Shown: one piece after another, positions 11,141 to 22,074 of the stretch | Position numbering within the stretch: position 1 is the first letter of the stretch | Layout of the letters: the number at the start of each line of letters is the position of its first letter | DNA from: Russula earlei | Lineage: Eukaryota > Basidiomycota > Agaricomycetes > Russulales > Russulaceae | Direction of reading: 5' to 3' | DNA length: 64,000 bases | Assembly: GCA_025769875.1 (NCBI GenBank) | Contig: JAGFNK010000138.1 | Span: 50,620-114,619 of the forward strand | Notes under the pieces: generated by a model | Databases searched by the model: none | What the model was told of the DNA's origin: nothing | What the model saw: only the letters and a program-made list of their open reading frames with translations | Position numbers and translations under genes: made by a program

Positions 11141-12883
11141 TCAGGCATCCGAAAAATCCTTTCCCTCGTCGTCGTCGGTTTCTCCATTCAACATCCTGAT
11201 AAATTCCTCCCTTTCCTCTTTAGAGAGGGCTTTGGCAGCCTTCGCGACTTTGGCCGTTGCACTTTCTTCAATGATTTCGACAACAGAGGATTCGGATGTG
11301 GTGGTGGTCACTTCCGCCATGCGTGCGCGTGTCGGTTCGCGTTTGGGTTTCATGGGGCAATCTCTGGCAAGGTGTCCCTGTTTTGAGCAATGAAAACATC
11401 TGCCTTCGGCGCGATGTTTCTCCTTGTCAGCCTCAGTGATCGCTTTGCATGCTGCGCCTGCGCTGGTGTCCATTGCATTTGGGTCACGTGGTGGAAGGCG
11501 TGCGCGTGGTGCGGTAGCGTTGTTGGTGGTGTTGCCGCGCGCACCCCAATTCGAAAGGCGGGCCCAGGGGCGGTTGGTGTTTGAATTGGTGTTCCTGTTG
11601 TGAGTGTTGGCGTGATCGGTGAGGACTGCGCGTTTACGCATCCAGATGCGATGTTGTTTTTGAGCACCGGTCATCCATTCTAAGAAGGTGGTTGGGTCTT
11701 CCTGACTGATGATTGCTTCGACCAATGGTTTGGGAAGGCCACACGCAAACAGGCGCATAACCATGGGATCGTCCGTGTGCAAGGATCCTCGTCGAGCTAA
11801 CAATTCAAAATTAGCTATATATTCATCAAGATTATTTTCTTTCATCTTGAGTTCACGGAGTTGGTCTTGTGCGCGTTCGCGTTCAGCGTAGTCGGTGAAT
11901 GCTCGTTTGAATTGCTGCTCCATGGCTTGCCAGGCAGTGAGGCCAAAGGGGATCTCATCTGGATCGAGCATGACTTTCTCAAGCCACTCGTCCATAGCTT
12001 CGACCCAACTGTCGACGCGGGGTCCTTCCATCAGTGATAAGAAGTAAGCACACTTCTTAATGGGGTTCTGAGCAATTTTGCTGTCAAAGTTCATCCTCAT
12101 GAAACGTCGAAATGCGGTGAGGAATGCGTGAGTGCGTGCGCGATCGCCGTTGAAGGCTTTGGGTGGAATGCCTTCGAGTTTGCCATTATCCGAGGGGCGT
12201 GCGTCGCGGTCGTACGTGGCGTATGCGTCGTAGTCGTCAGGGTCTGGGCTGGGAGGTCGTCTATCACGTCCTCTGAATCCTTGAAACAATGATGGGCGTG
12301 GGTACGCCTGCGCCATTCCGGACGACGCTAACTGCTGGGGTATTTGTGCGGGTGGTTCTTCTGGTTCGTCAGCTGCAACGAAGAGTTGCGTCGTGGTCTG
12401 GGGTTCTTGTTCCATGGGTTCGGCAGGCGCGGGTCTGGGAGTTGGTGCGTGGGACGGGTTCTTTGAGTTTGGAACTGGTTCTCCTGATTTAGTGAGCTGT
12501 TCCATATCAAGACCCTTGAGAGGGTCAGAAATTAGTCCGAGGGCCGGGCGCGCGACACGGTAGGCCTCGAAGTAGTCTTCGCGGCGTCGGATTTCGAACC
12601 ACACGCCGTAGAGTGTTCCAAGGCCTACTTTGGCCTTTCTGTAGTAAGCATAGTACCCGGTCCAGGGTACACTGTCTATTCCCACTCTGAGGAAGTAAGC
12701 ATTTTCTCTGAAGGCCTCAGGGACAAATGCGTCGTCGAGGTCCGGGTTCAACTTGAAGGGACATTTGAGTTTCTTCAGTCCTTCTTCTGTGGGTTTTCCT
12801 TGTCCTTTGAACCTCCAGTCTCTGGCCATGGAAGTCATTTTCTCAAAATCGTTGTATTCGGGGGTGGATGCGTGTATACGCAT
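11141..12883 (-). CDS. Gypsy Gag polyprotein
   Basis: An intact 580-residue frame, first in the element. The N-terminal 120 residues are unfamiliar. A Pro/Gln-rich linker follows. A retrotransposon capsid region lies at about residues 220-400, with the typical pattern FNGDRARTHAFLTAFRRF and LDEYIANFELLARRG. A CX2CX4HX4C zinc knuckle, CFHCSKQGHLARDC, lies near residue 500, followed by an acidic tail. The stop overlaps the start of the pol frame, which is offset by -1. A run of five T (GATTTTTC) seven codons before the end is a plausible slip site for -1 frameshifting. Gag, unlike pol, has no nonsense codon. It would assemble the virus-like particle in the cytoplasm. Confidence 0.9.
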   Translation of the reverse strand: MRIHASTPEYNDFEKMTSMARDWRFKGQGKPTEEGLKKLKCPFKLNPDLDDAFVPEAFRENAYFLRVGIDSVPWTGYYAYYRKAKVGLGTLYGVWFEIRRREDYFEAYRVARPALGLISDPLKGLDMEQLTKSGEPVPNSKNPSHAPTPRPAPAEPMEQEPQTTTQLFVAADEPEEPPAQIPQQLASSGMAQAYPRPSLFQGFRGRDRRPPSPDPDDYDAYATYDRDARPSDNGKLEGIPPKAFNGDRARTHAFLTAFRRFMRMNFDSKIAQNPIKKCAYFLSLMEGPRVDSWVEAMDEWLEKVMLDPDEIPFGLTAWQAMEQQFKRAFTDYAERERAQDQLRELKMKENNLDEYIANFELLARRGSLHTDDPMVMRLFACGLPKPLVEAIISQEDPTTFLEWMTGAQKQHRIWMRKRAVLTDHANTHNRNTNSNTNRPWARLSNWGARGNTTNNATAPRARLPPRDPNAMDTSAGAACKAITEADKEKHRAEGRCFHCSKQGHLARDCPMKPKREPTRARMAEVTTTTSESSVVEIIEESATAKVAKAAKALSKEEREEFIRMLNGETDDDEGKDFSDA

Positions 12884-12918
12884 TCGGGGTCAAGGGTTCG
12901 AAGGTAAGCTTGTTCTAA

Positions 12919-13413
12919 TGTCACCGACTGGGGGCGGTGTCGCTGACAAATCGGTTCATGCGCGAGATGAGCGCAGCGAGTTGAGCGAGACACTAAGTCC
13001 TCGCGAGTTTCGGGGATCTCGGAGACGATATTGCCAAGGCAAATATGTTCCACAGAGAAGGGAAACTACGAATAAGTCTTCGCGTTGAGAAGACTTATGA
13101 GTAGTAGGAATTTCAGACGAGATGCTTGATGTCTTGCAAGCCTACAAGTCCTGAAGCAAGAAAACCAGTGATATTTCACAGGAGAACAAGCTTAGGGCTT
13201 GTCCTCGTCAATCAGCAGTCTTATATACATGTTAGATACTATATCAAATAGTATTCATGAGGTAGAGGCGAGGCGATCGAACTGGAACACGCAGGAAACG
13301 TCTGGTATGTGCGAGGCTTATAAAAGAGTCATGAAACACGAGAGAAACTTGAGGCACGTCCGGGTAGGCTTGTCCGGTTGCCGGTCCGGTCCGATGTACT
13401 GGTTCTTGTGACA
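12919..13413 (-). repeat. 5' LTR of the gypsy element
   Basis: 495 bp, from TGTCACCGACTGG to TTCTTGTGACA, followed by the target copy AGTTC at 13414-13418. Read on the minus strand it is upstream of gag and should hold the promoter. The bases just inside it (TTAGAACAAGCTTACC on the minus strand) are where a primer-binding site belongs, but I could not match them to a tRNA from memory. Confidence 0.95.
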
Positions 13414-13418
13414 AGTTC

Positions 13419-14131
13419 CCTTGTAGTATATAAGTGCTCAATAAAGTAGTGGACAGTCTTCAGACTGTCCATTTGATTTGCAGCACTCTTATACCAAGGG
13501 TATCCCTTTGGGATGGCCCTGTCTAGTATTCTGGTGCTCTCCTTCCATGACCACCTCTCACAACTGGTACCAGTACCCTTCTGGTGTTATTGTGATTTAT
13601 TACTGATGCACTATAGATATCACTCTGGGGCGTCATCACAATGCTCCAGATAGTAGTTCCATTATTTGGATCAATTTATGGCTTAGTCAGGTCAATATTA
13701 CAGGCAGAGGAGCAGTAGTATACCTTAGTCTCAATTGCTCCTCCACAGGTGTGTAGTAGTTTGACTCCTCATAACAATTCAGGTCTCAATTGCTCCTCTG
13801 CAGTTCCCTTTGAGTCCTGTGGACATAAGGGTGCTAATAGGTTGCTTATTTAACATCTGGTACAGTACTTGTTACTCATCTGGACTATACTCTTGGCCAA
13901 CTTTGTTCCAGAACTTAGATGACTCATCTCCAAGCTCCTCTCTCACTCTTGAACTGGATTGTTCAACAGTGAGTTGTGACAATACCATGGTGTCAATACA
14001 CCATGGTCTTGAATAATACTTTTGGGTAAAACCTGTACCTGCAGTTATGGTGTGTGCACAGGTACAGTGTCATAGGTTACAGGTGTGGTAATATTTTGTG
14101 TGACCCACAGTGTGACCTGTGCTACACCCTA
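13419..14131. other. Gene-free DNA between gypsy element and palindrome
   Basis: No coding region or structural RNA is supported. Short near-repeats occur (GTCTCAATTGCTCCTC at about 13728 and 13784; CAGTACC/GGTACC motifs). The composition is similar to other repeat-derived parts of the window. Confidence 0.4.
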
Positions 14132-17100
14132 ACACTGGTTGGGAAATCAACTTATGTGAATGACAAAACTGTAACATTTTGAAAAACAAAATTTATTATT
14201 TTCATACAAATTTGTAGCAAACAATTTGTGAAAATTAATTTTATATTTTGTTACAATAAATTCCTGTTACAAAATGATGAAATAAGTAAATAGTATTCAC
14301 AAAGTTTTAGGACATACATTATATTAAAAACATTTTCAAATTTTGGGTGGAACAAAATTGTGAAAAAATCAAAAATGCAAAATTTGGGTTTATGAAAAAG
14401 TGGAATAAAAATTGTGAAATTTTTGAAATTTTTGAAAAAGTTTTGTCACTTGAATAAAGATGTTAGGGAGATAAATTTTTGTTATAATCATTGATGAGAA
14501 CAAACTCTAGCCATATAGAAAACATAATATTATCATTTTTAATGAAGAAATGTTTGAATGCATTCACAATTTTGTTAAATGAAAAATTTTGACAAAACAG
14601 AATATGAAATCCTAAAGTTGTTTCATCATTTTGTCATTGGAATAAAGATGTCAGGGAGATAAAGTTTTGTTATAATCATTCATGACAACAAAATCTAGCA
14701 TTTTAGAAAACATAATGTTAACATTTCTCCTGCAGAACATTTTTGAATACATTCACAATTTTGTCAAAGGAAAAATTATCACAAAACTGAATATGAAATC
14801 CTAAAGATGTTTCATCATTTTGTTTATAACATTTAGATATATTATGGTCAATTCTGAATGATGCTGGACATCTATACACCACAAAAAGAGGCCATAAAGT
14901 TGTGTCACTTGTGCTGTCATGGCTCAGCTCAGTCTGGTTCAGCTCAGCAATGGCTTGGCCAGAGTGGGTGAGCTGGTCTGAGCCAAGTCATGGCCTGTTG
15001 CTTGAGCTGGTTCAAGTTGTCCCATTTTGGCCATTTCTACATTTGGATCTACTTTCAATTTTGAGAATGCTCTTGTAGGCCATCAATGTGATGTTATTAC
15101 CAATGAATGCTATGGTCATTCTCAGTGATGCCATGCAATGTCAAGATAATGCCATGTGGTTTAGCATGATCATGGACATTGCCAGGACAGTGGTGGACAC
15201 TGGTTACACAATACAGGTGATGCTATGCAATGTCAAGATAATGACATGTGATTCAGTGTGATCCTAGACATTGCCAGGACATTGGTGGAGAATTCTAGAA
15301 CAATGCTAAGTAATGCCATGCTCATTCTGAGTGATGCAAAACAATGCAAGCATAATGCAATTTGGTTCAGAGTAATCCTAGACAATTCTAGCACAATGCC
15401 AAGTAATGCCTTGGTTGCTCTGAGTGATGCCACAAAATGTCAAGATAATGCCATATTGTTCAGCATGATGGTAGAAATTTCCAGGACAGTGGTGAACACT
15501 GCTCACATAATGCAAAATGATGCCATGGCCATTCTAAGTGATTCCAAGCAATGACAAGATAATGCCATGTGGTTCAGAGTGATCCTAGACATTGCCAGGA
15601 TGTTGGTGGACACCACTAACACAATGCAAAGAATGCCATGGTCATTCTGAGTAATACCACACAATGTCAAGATAATGCCAAGTTGTTCAGCATGATTGTA
15701 GACATTGCTAGTACTGTGATGGACATGGCTGAGACACTGCCATGTGATGACATGGTCATTCTGAGTGATGCCACACAATGTCAAGATAATGCCATGGGGT
15801 TCAGAGTGATACTAGACATTGTCAGGACATTGTTGGACAATTCTATCACAATGTCAAGTGGCATTGTGTTAGCAGTGTCCACCAATGTCCTGGAAATGTC
15901 TAGGATCACTCTGGTCCATATGGCATTATCTTAAAATTGTGTGGCATTGCATAGCAGTGTCTCAGCCATGTCCACCACTGTTCTGGCAATGTCTAGGATC
16001 ACTTTAAACCACATGGCAGTAGCTTGACATTGTTTTGCATCACTCAGAATGAGCATGGCATTACTTAGCATTGTTCTAGAATTCTCCACCAATGTCCTGG
16101 CAATGTCTAGGATCACACTGAATCACATGTCATTATCTTGACATTGCATAGCATCACCTGGTATTGTGTAACCAGTGTCCACCACTGTCCTGGCAATGTC
16201 CATGATCATGCTAAACCACATGGCATTATCTTGACATTGCATGGCATCACTGAGAATGACCATAGCATTCATTGGTAATAACATCACATTGATGGCCTAC
16301 AAGAGCATTCTCAAAATTGAAAGTAGATCCAAATGTAGAAATGGCCAAAATGGGACAACTTGAACCAGCTCAAGCAACAGGCCATGACTTGGCTCAGACC
16401 AGCTCACCCACTCTGGCCAAGCCATTGCTGAGCTGAACCAGACTGAGCTGAGCCATGACAGCACAAGTGACACAACTTTATGGCCTCTTTTTGTGGTGTA
16501 TAGATGTCCAGCATCATTCAGAATTGACCATAATATATCTAAATGTTATAAACAAAATGATGAAACATCTTTAGGATTTCATATTCAGTTTTGTGATAAT
16601 TTTTCCTTTGACAAAATTGTGAATGTATTCAAAAATGTTCTGCAGGAGAAATGTTAACATTATGTTTTCTAAAATGCTAGATTTTGTTGTCATGAATGAT
16701 TATAACAAAACTTTATCTCCCTGACATCTTTATTCCAATGACAAAATGATGAAACAACTTTAGGATTTCATACTCTGTTTTGTCAAAAATTTTCCTTTAA
16801 CAAAATTGTGAATGTATTCAAAGATTTTCTTCATTAAAAATGATAACATTATGTTTTCTATATGGCTAGATTTTGTTCTCATCAATGATTATAACAAAAC
16901 TTTATCTCCCTGACATCTTTATTCAAGTGACAAAACTTTTTCAAAAGTTTCAAAATTTCACAATTTTTATTCCACCTTTTTCATAAACCCAAATTTTGCA
17001 TTTTTGATTTTTTCACAATTTTGTTTCACCCAAAATTTTAAAATAAGTTAAAATGTTTTTAATGTAATGTATGTCCTAAAATTTTGTCAATACTATTTAC

Positions 17101-17254
17101 TTATTTTGTCATTTTGTAACAGGAATTTATTGTAACAAAATATAAAATTAATTTTCACAAATTGTTTGCTACAAATTTGTATGGAAATAATAAATTTTGT
17201 TTTTCAAAATGTTACAGTTTTCTCATTCACATAAGTTGATTTCCCAACCAGTGT
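14132..17254. mobile_element. 3.1-kb palindromic foldback-like element
   Basis: The ends are ACACTGGTTGGGAAATCAAC at 14132 and its exact reverse complement ending at 17254. The arms match over about 1.2 kb (14132-15345 against 16040-17254) with only scattered differences. The outer arms are very AT-rich. The inner arms include a GC-richer block near 14920-15010, repeated inverted at 16380-16470. Between the arms lies a tandem-repeat core. No transposase or other protein is encoded. Every reading frame in it is a by-product of the repeats. The flanks show no clear target duplication. This architecture resembles foldback elements (long inverted repeats made partly of subrepeats). A hairpin formed by large-scale inverted duplication is the alternative. 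Confidence 0.8.
15080..16280. repeat. Tandem 114/93-bp repeats in the palindrome core
   Basis: The motif CAATGTCAAGATAATGCC recurs at about 15136, 15228, 15342, 15435, 15549, 15662 and 15776. The spacings are 92, 114, 93, 114, 113 and 114 bp, so the unit is 114 bp with a 93-bp variant lacking about 21 bp. Each unit carries GATCCTAGACATTGCCAGGA and a CATTCTGAGTGATGCC box. Near 15856 the units switch orientation and continue inverted to about 16280, which creates the centre of the palindrome. Confidence 0.85.
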
Positions 17255-17900
17255 AACTGTGACAATCAATCCACACTGAAACTGGCAACAAATGACAATT
17301 ACATGCACACACCAAGCATATTGATATCCAATATCACTTCATCCAACATGTTGTAGCAAACCAAGAGATTAAATTGGTCTACTGTCTGAGAGGACATGAC
17401 CACAGATATCTCTCTTAACCAAAGTCCTTCCCAAGTGGAAGGTGCTTTTTATATCTCCTCCCTGGGATTGCTCCAAGTTGAGCTTGAGGGGGAAGTGGTG
17501 GATTTTTGCTCCACCAAAGGCCAAGACATGCAAAGCACCTTCATGGTGTGATGTGCTATGCCTCTGGGTCCACAAGAAACTGAGACAAAATTTCTGGAAA
17601 ACCCCCCCTTTGCAGGGGACATTGCTCAATCAATAAATGGTCTCAATCCTGTAGTAAACTCACAAGCCACAGATCACTCATAGTAAAAACACTAAAAACA
17701 CTAAACTGCCTCAGATGCAGGCCACAATAAAGATGTCTCAAGGACATCATGGATGCAAGCTCAACACTGTGGCCAAAGGCCACAAAGGCAAGATTATTTA
17801 CATGACTACCAAACTTGCTTCAATATTATCCCAGAAAAACATGATACATATTAACAAATATCATACATAGGGAAGTGTACCTAAAGGGGCTCAAAATCAG
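17255..17900. repeat. Dispersed repeat, shared with 53130-53340
   Basis: The block at about 17690-17895 (CACTGTGGCCAAAGGCCACA, then TATTATCCCAGAAAA) recurs in the same orientation and order at about 53145-53340. An open frame of 86 codons at 17369-17629 (minus) has no recognisable features and lies partly in this repeat, so I do not call a gene. Confidence 0.6.
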
Positions 17901-20900
17901 CCAACTACACATTCATCCTCGGAGTTCCTCCTGTGTGCCACCCCCGACCCATTGCTCCCGCATGCTGTCACATAACTCCGGAAAAAATCCGATGTTCAGA
18001 TTTTATAAGATTTTTATTTTTGCGTCAAAATTTCGTTGCCGAATGGGGCCTAAAATCTTTGCAAATTTGCTGATGTTCGTCCCGCCTCCAAGTCTCTGCT
18101 CCCCGCGTTCCACTCCGTCACTGCGGCACGTCGTCGCTCATCGAGCCGCCTTGCTTGCGTCCTGTCTAGTCGCTTCTCGAATCCTCAAAATCGGCTTCGC
18201 TCGCGCGTTCCTTCGCTGTCGAGCCGAGCGTTCGACTGCTTCCATCGGGCTCATCCTCCCCCACTGCATCCGAGTCTCCGCTCTTGTACATCATGCTGCC
18301 CGCATCTCAGCTTCTCAGTGAAACCCACGAGTCCACTTCGTCGCGCGGCATAGATTTCAGCCAACGGCAGCCCCCGCCTTCAATTTTAAGTTGATTGAAA
18401 ATGTGCAAGTGGTGTGAGTGCGAAGGACAATGTATCACTCGTCCACCTCTTCTCTCCAAAGACAGCAAATTGTGATATAAATCGCATGCGCCACATCGAT
18501 TTTGCTTGTTGGCGACCCCCTATGGGAAGTTACGGTAGCCTTGAATGGGGACATTCTGAACGGTCGCTCTCCTCGCATTCCTTTGAAGCGATGGTCAGCC
18601 CGGCCGATTTTGAGTAAATGGCACCCAAATGAGTCCCATTCACAGGATGGCAGCATAAAAATGGCATTAACCATATGTGACAGTACATCTGGCCCTCGAG
18701 ACGTGAGACAGTTCACCAAACGAGTCACGTCCTTCGCCCCGAATAACGTTCGACGTCTGTTTGGGGAAATTATGTATTGACGAGGTGAGGTCACAACACA
18801 GAACTACGAATATCAATATCGACGCGACCTAGGCTCGAAAGGACGACTAAACTAACGCCGCGGGACGCATCTCGCGAGGAATACTGATCCCGAGGATCAC
18901 AGAGCGCTGATTCGTAAGAGGTCATGATTATGTATGTCGGTCTCTACCCTGCCAGCACGAAAAAACCCTTGAGATTGCTGTCAGGCTCGTCTCACGTGGC
19001 GGCGCACGCGCGCTCTCGGTTATCATGACAGGGAGTCAGCTCCGTTGAAAAGCGGTAGCGCCGCAGCGTCCGGGAGTTGTTTCAGCTGTGGTAAAAGAAG
19101 ATGCCAACGGCATCGTCTCAGACACGGTGGAGCAAATTGGCATCCGTTCGACCTTGACTCGACCGCAAACGGCAACGACTATCCTCTCGATACGTATGGC
19201 ATCTCTACGGTTGCGTCGTAACAATCACGGAAATCTGACAGACCCCCCCGCAGATTAGTCTTTGACACCGGTGTCTCTCCCGCAGGCAAGCGCCACTTGC
19301 GTGGGGCGCAGCGAGCGGGATGATAGATCAATGAAACACACCCCATTCCCTGTTTCTGATATTCTGAGTCACCGTGCCAAAGAAAAAAGAAAAATCGACC
19401 GGGGGGGGGGGCACCGTTTTACAGTGACAGGTCTGAGCCCAGTGCATGTTCCGCGCCAACGCGGGCAGATGGAAGCGTGGTGGCCAAGTTCTAGCGTCGA
19501 AGAGGTGGGGAAAAAAATGAATGAATGACCGCCGGAGCGTGCACGTACGATGTACGTACTCGGCGTGATGGCGAGCCAGCGAGCAGCACGGTGGGTCCCA
19601 AGCAACGATATGCGAACTGGTGCAGGGATTCCCCCTTTGCCGTCTCTTTGCAGCGCGCCATGATCCGTACAGCTCTCCCCCGCATCGGGTCGAATCGTCT
19701 GACCCCACTCTGGAGGTCGTTCCGCGGTCGAGCGGCGGAGTTTGCGCACCCGGCGCTTCCTCCGTCCGAGTCTGCGTCGCGGTGGGTGCTGTTCCACGTC
19801 GTCCTCTTAGCGGCTCCACATGGCGAACGCGAAGATATAGGGAGGGGAATGCATCACCAACGGGAGGGGGCCGTATCGCTGAACGATTTCCGCCAAGCGA
19901 TGGACGGGCACCAGCCAAGCCTGGACGGACCTAACTGCAGCATCCACGTCCAGTCAGCACCCGTCAGCAAGCATAATTTTCGAGTGGAGGCTGTGACAGG
20001 GGCCGGAGCCTGAGTCGAGACCCTAAGAGAATAGCTCCCAGGCCTGCCATTGCAAGTACGACGCCCGACAGCAATCGCCGCTCGGGTGCCAAGCCAAGTC
20101 CGGAGATTTGCAAGACATACGCCCGAGGGCGAACAAATCCGGAGGAGAGAGAACCGAGTTCCCATCCTGTCCTGTTTGAATTCGAAATGAAACGAAAAAT
20201 GAAAGTTTAATCACCGTCAGAAAGGAAAGGGAAAATGATACGTCTGTCAAAACCCTATCAAAGAAAAAAAAAAAAAAAAGGCTGTGATTGGCCGGAGATA
20301 GAGTACAAAGTGAGTAAGGTGGGGCGTTGGCCATGCAGACTGTATCTCAGCCAGCGTCTCCACTCTCGAGACGAGACAAAGAGAGAATAGGTCAAGGCAG
20401 AGGAGAACTTCCATGACAAGGCGTGTCGGGCCTGCGTTCCGAGTAAGACTGGGATTCTAGCTTGCTTGTAGCGCACTGGACCCTTTTGGATCGCGATCAC
20501 TTTTGTTTTTTGTTTTCGTCGCGGGCGGACGAGCGGTGAAGTGGCATCTCATGGGCGGCGCTGCCCCAGCCGAGGTATCCCGAAATGGGTGTGGTGGTGG
20601 TCCTCGACCTGGGCGGCGCTGACTCACACCGGCGGATGCAGAGGACAGACGCCATGGGGAAAAGACAAAAAAAAAAAAAATGATAGCACAGCAGCACATA
20701 AACATTGACACAAGCATCCCGCCAAGGCGTCGGGCGCGAAACGTATCTCGCATGCGTTCCCGAGGCAGGCTTTTGGAAAGCATTCGATAATTCTCACCAC
20801 CACCTCTCAACGCACAGTCTTCGTTGGTCGACAAGGGAACCCGCAGTCCTGCCACTGCTCCGAATGCGCCGGCTCAGCCTTTGATTCGGTCATGATATGA

Positions 20901-21430
20901 TATCATCTAGAAATGACGTTTTGTAACGCAGAGCATACCATGTGCACACCAATTTTTTTTTTTTTTTTTTTTTTTGGTTCGTCGAAACTGGATAGACCAG
21001 CAAGCCCTAAGCCCTCAACCATCACACGTACAGTTCACTCGTCAGCATCCAAACCCAAATCCGAATCCGAATCCCCTTCCGCCAGTCGCGCTAACAACGA
21101 CCCATCAAGTGCGCCTATACCCGCAGCAAAATTAAATTAAACTCGGGTCTGCCCCGGAAACTCCAAATGACAAAGTGACGTACGTCCGGTAGGCGCCCGC
21201 CGCCCACGGTACGCCGCGAGGGGCAAGCTGGCTTGAGCAGGAGAAGGAGAAGACGGGAGCGAGCCCGTGGACGAGCCCAGGGAAAGGTCATGCAAAGGTG
21301 AGTCGAACGCGAGTGCATAAGAGCGCGCAAGGCCACGCGGGTCGGATGCGCTGCCTGCGCTCGCACTGGCACCACCAATGCTGCCGCCGCCTGCGGAGGT
21401 GGAGAAGGCGAGTTGACGCTGGGGCGTCGT
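17901..21430. other. No supported gene; homopolymer-rich spacer
   Basis: GC content rises sharply near 18050, which marks the end of the repeat zone. Several overlapping open frames of 60-196 codons occur between 18400 and 20900 on both strands, but none has a recognisable domain, consistent intron sites or a preferred frame. The stretch contains poly-A/T runs (20263, 20669, 20954) and a poly-G run at 19401. Confidence 0.5.
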
Positions 21431-21986
21431 CTATTTTAATGCGCACACGGTAGAGAAGCACGCGTGGGGACGTGTGAGAGCGTTGGGATTCGGTTGGGGA
21501 GGGTGTTGACGCACGTTAGGGGATAGACCGCTTCCAGCCGACTTGGTCCGCCATGACGGGGGCGTCGCTCGGTGCTCGTGTTGTCCTTTTGAGTGGTGCG
21601 CCGGCGAGGGCCGCTTTGACGGCGACGGGAGAGGCGGGTAGGGCGTGGGGGGAGAGCGGATTGCGAAGGCTGACTGGAGGATGTTGACGAGGAGGAGGCA
21701 GAAAAGGGACAGCTCTGGACGGAATCGATCGAGGGTGGTACAGGTTAGTGTGAGAGTATACGGGAAGATGTGACTATCGCACCTGCAAGAGCGACACCCC
21801 TTTCCCATGGTGATTGGAAATGAGTCGCGGTAAACTTTCCATGCAGAAGGCGTGCGGGGTTGGGAGAGGAAGGAGGTGCGTGGCGGTGACAAGGGCAATG
21901 AGAGCAAGGGTGGAATTTTTCAGACGAAAGACAGCTTCATGATATCGTGGCTTGAGAAGGCCGAACTGGGCAGGGTTTGAAGACAT
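21431..21986 (-). CDS. Possible small two-exon gene, product unknown
   Basis: Two segments splice into an uninterrupted 148-residue frame: exon 1 at 21783-21986 (starting MSSNPAQFGLLKPRYHEAVF) and exon 2 at 21431-21673, joined by a GT-AG intron of 109 nt with both phases zero. The first 35 residues look like real protein, with a hydrophobic stretch near residues 30-40. The rest is Pro/Ser-rich and could be chance. It lies 88 bp downstream of the GLTP-like gene on the same strand, so it might also be 3' untranslated sequence. I do not recognise it. Confidence 0.3.
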
Positions 21987-22074
21987 TATGGCGGTGTGCA
22001 AGGGAAAGCGAACGCGTTGTCGTGGATCACAACGTGGTGGCCTTTGTGTACACGTGATGTAAATAGTTTTAACT

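Larger units (their letters stand above)
6006..13413 (-). mobile_element. Complete Ty3/gypsy retrotransposon with 5-bp target duplication
   Basis: A 7408-bp element on the minus strand, bounded by two 495-bp LTRs and flanked by AGTTC at 6001-6005 and 13414-13418. Gene order from the 5' LTR is gag (12883-11141), then pol in the -1 frame (protease, RT, RNase H, integrase, chromodomain; 11078-7830), then a third ORF (7775-6519). The polypurine tract sits against the 3' LTR at 6501. Only four in-frame stop codons, all TGA, interrupt about 4.5 kb of pol plus ORF3. The LTRs differ at 9 of 495 positions, so insertion is fairly recent. RT order before integrase with a C-terminal chromodomain places it among chromoviruses. 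Confidence 0.95.

Noticed and set aside
6006..13413. Classical RIP (CpA-directed) as the mutator
   Set aside because: The LTR differences involve CpG contexts only. No excess of CpA-to-TpA changes was seen.
15233..16116. Several open frames of 61-98 codons on both strands
   Set aside because: They are translations of the 114-bp tandem repeats and of their inverted copies, with the same phrases recurring. They reflect repeat structure, not genes.
19328..20013. Overlapping frames of 142-196 codons on both strands
   Set aside because: No domain, no consistent intron sites, no preference for one frame. GC-rich DNA gives such frames by chance.
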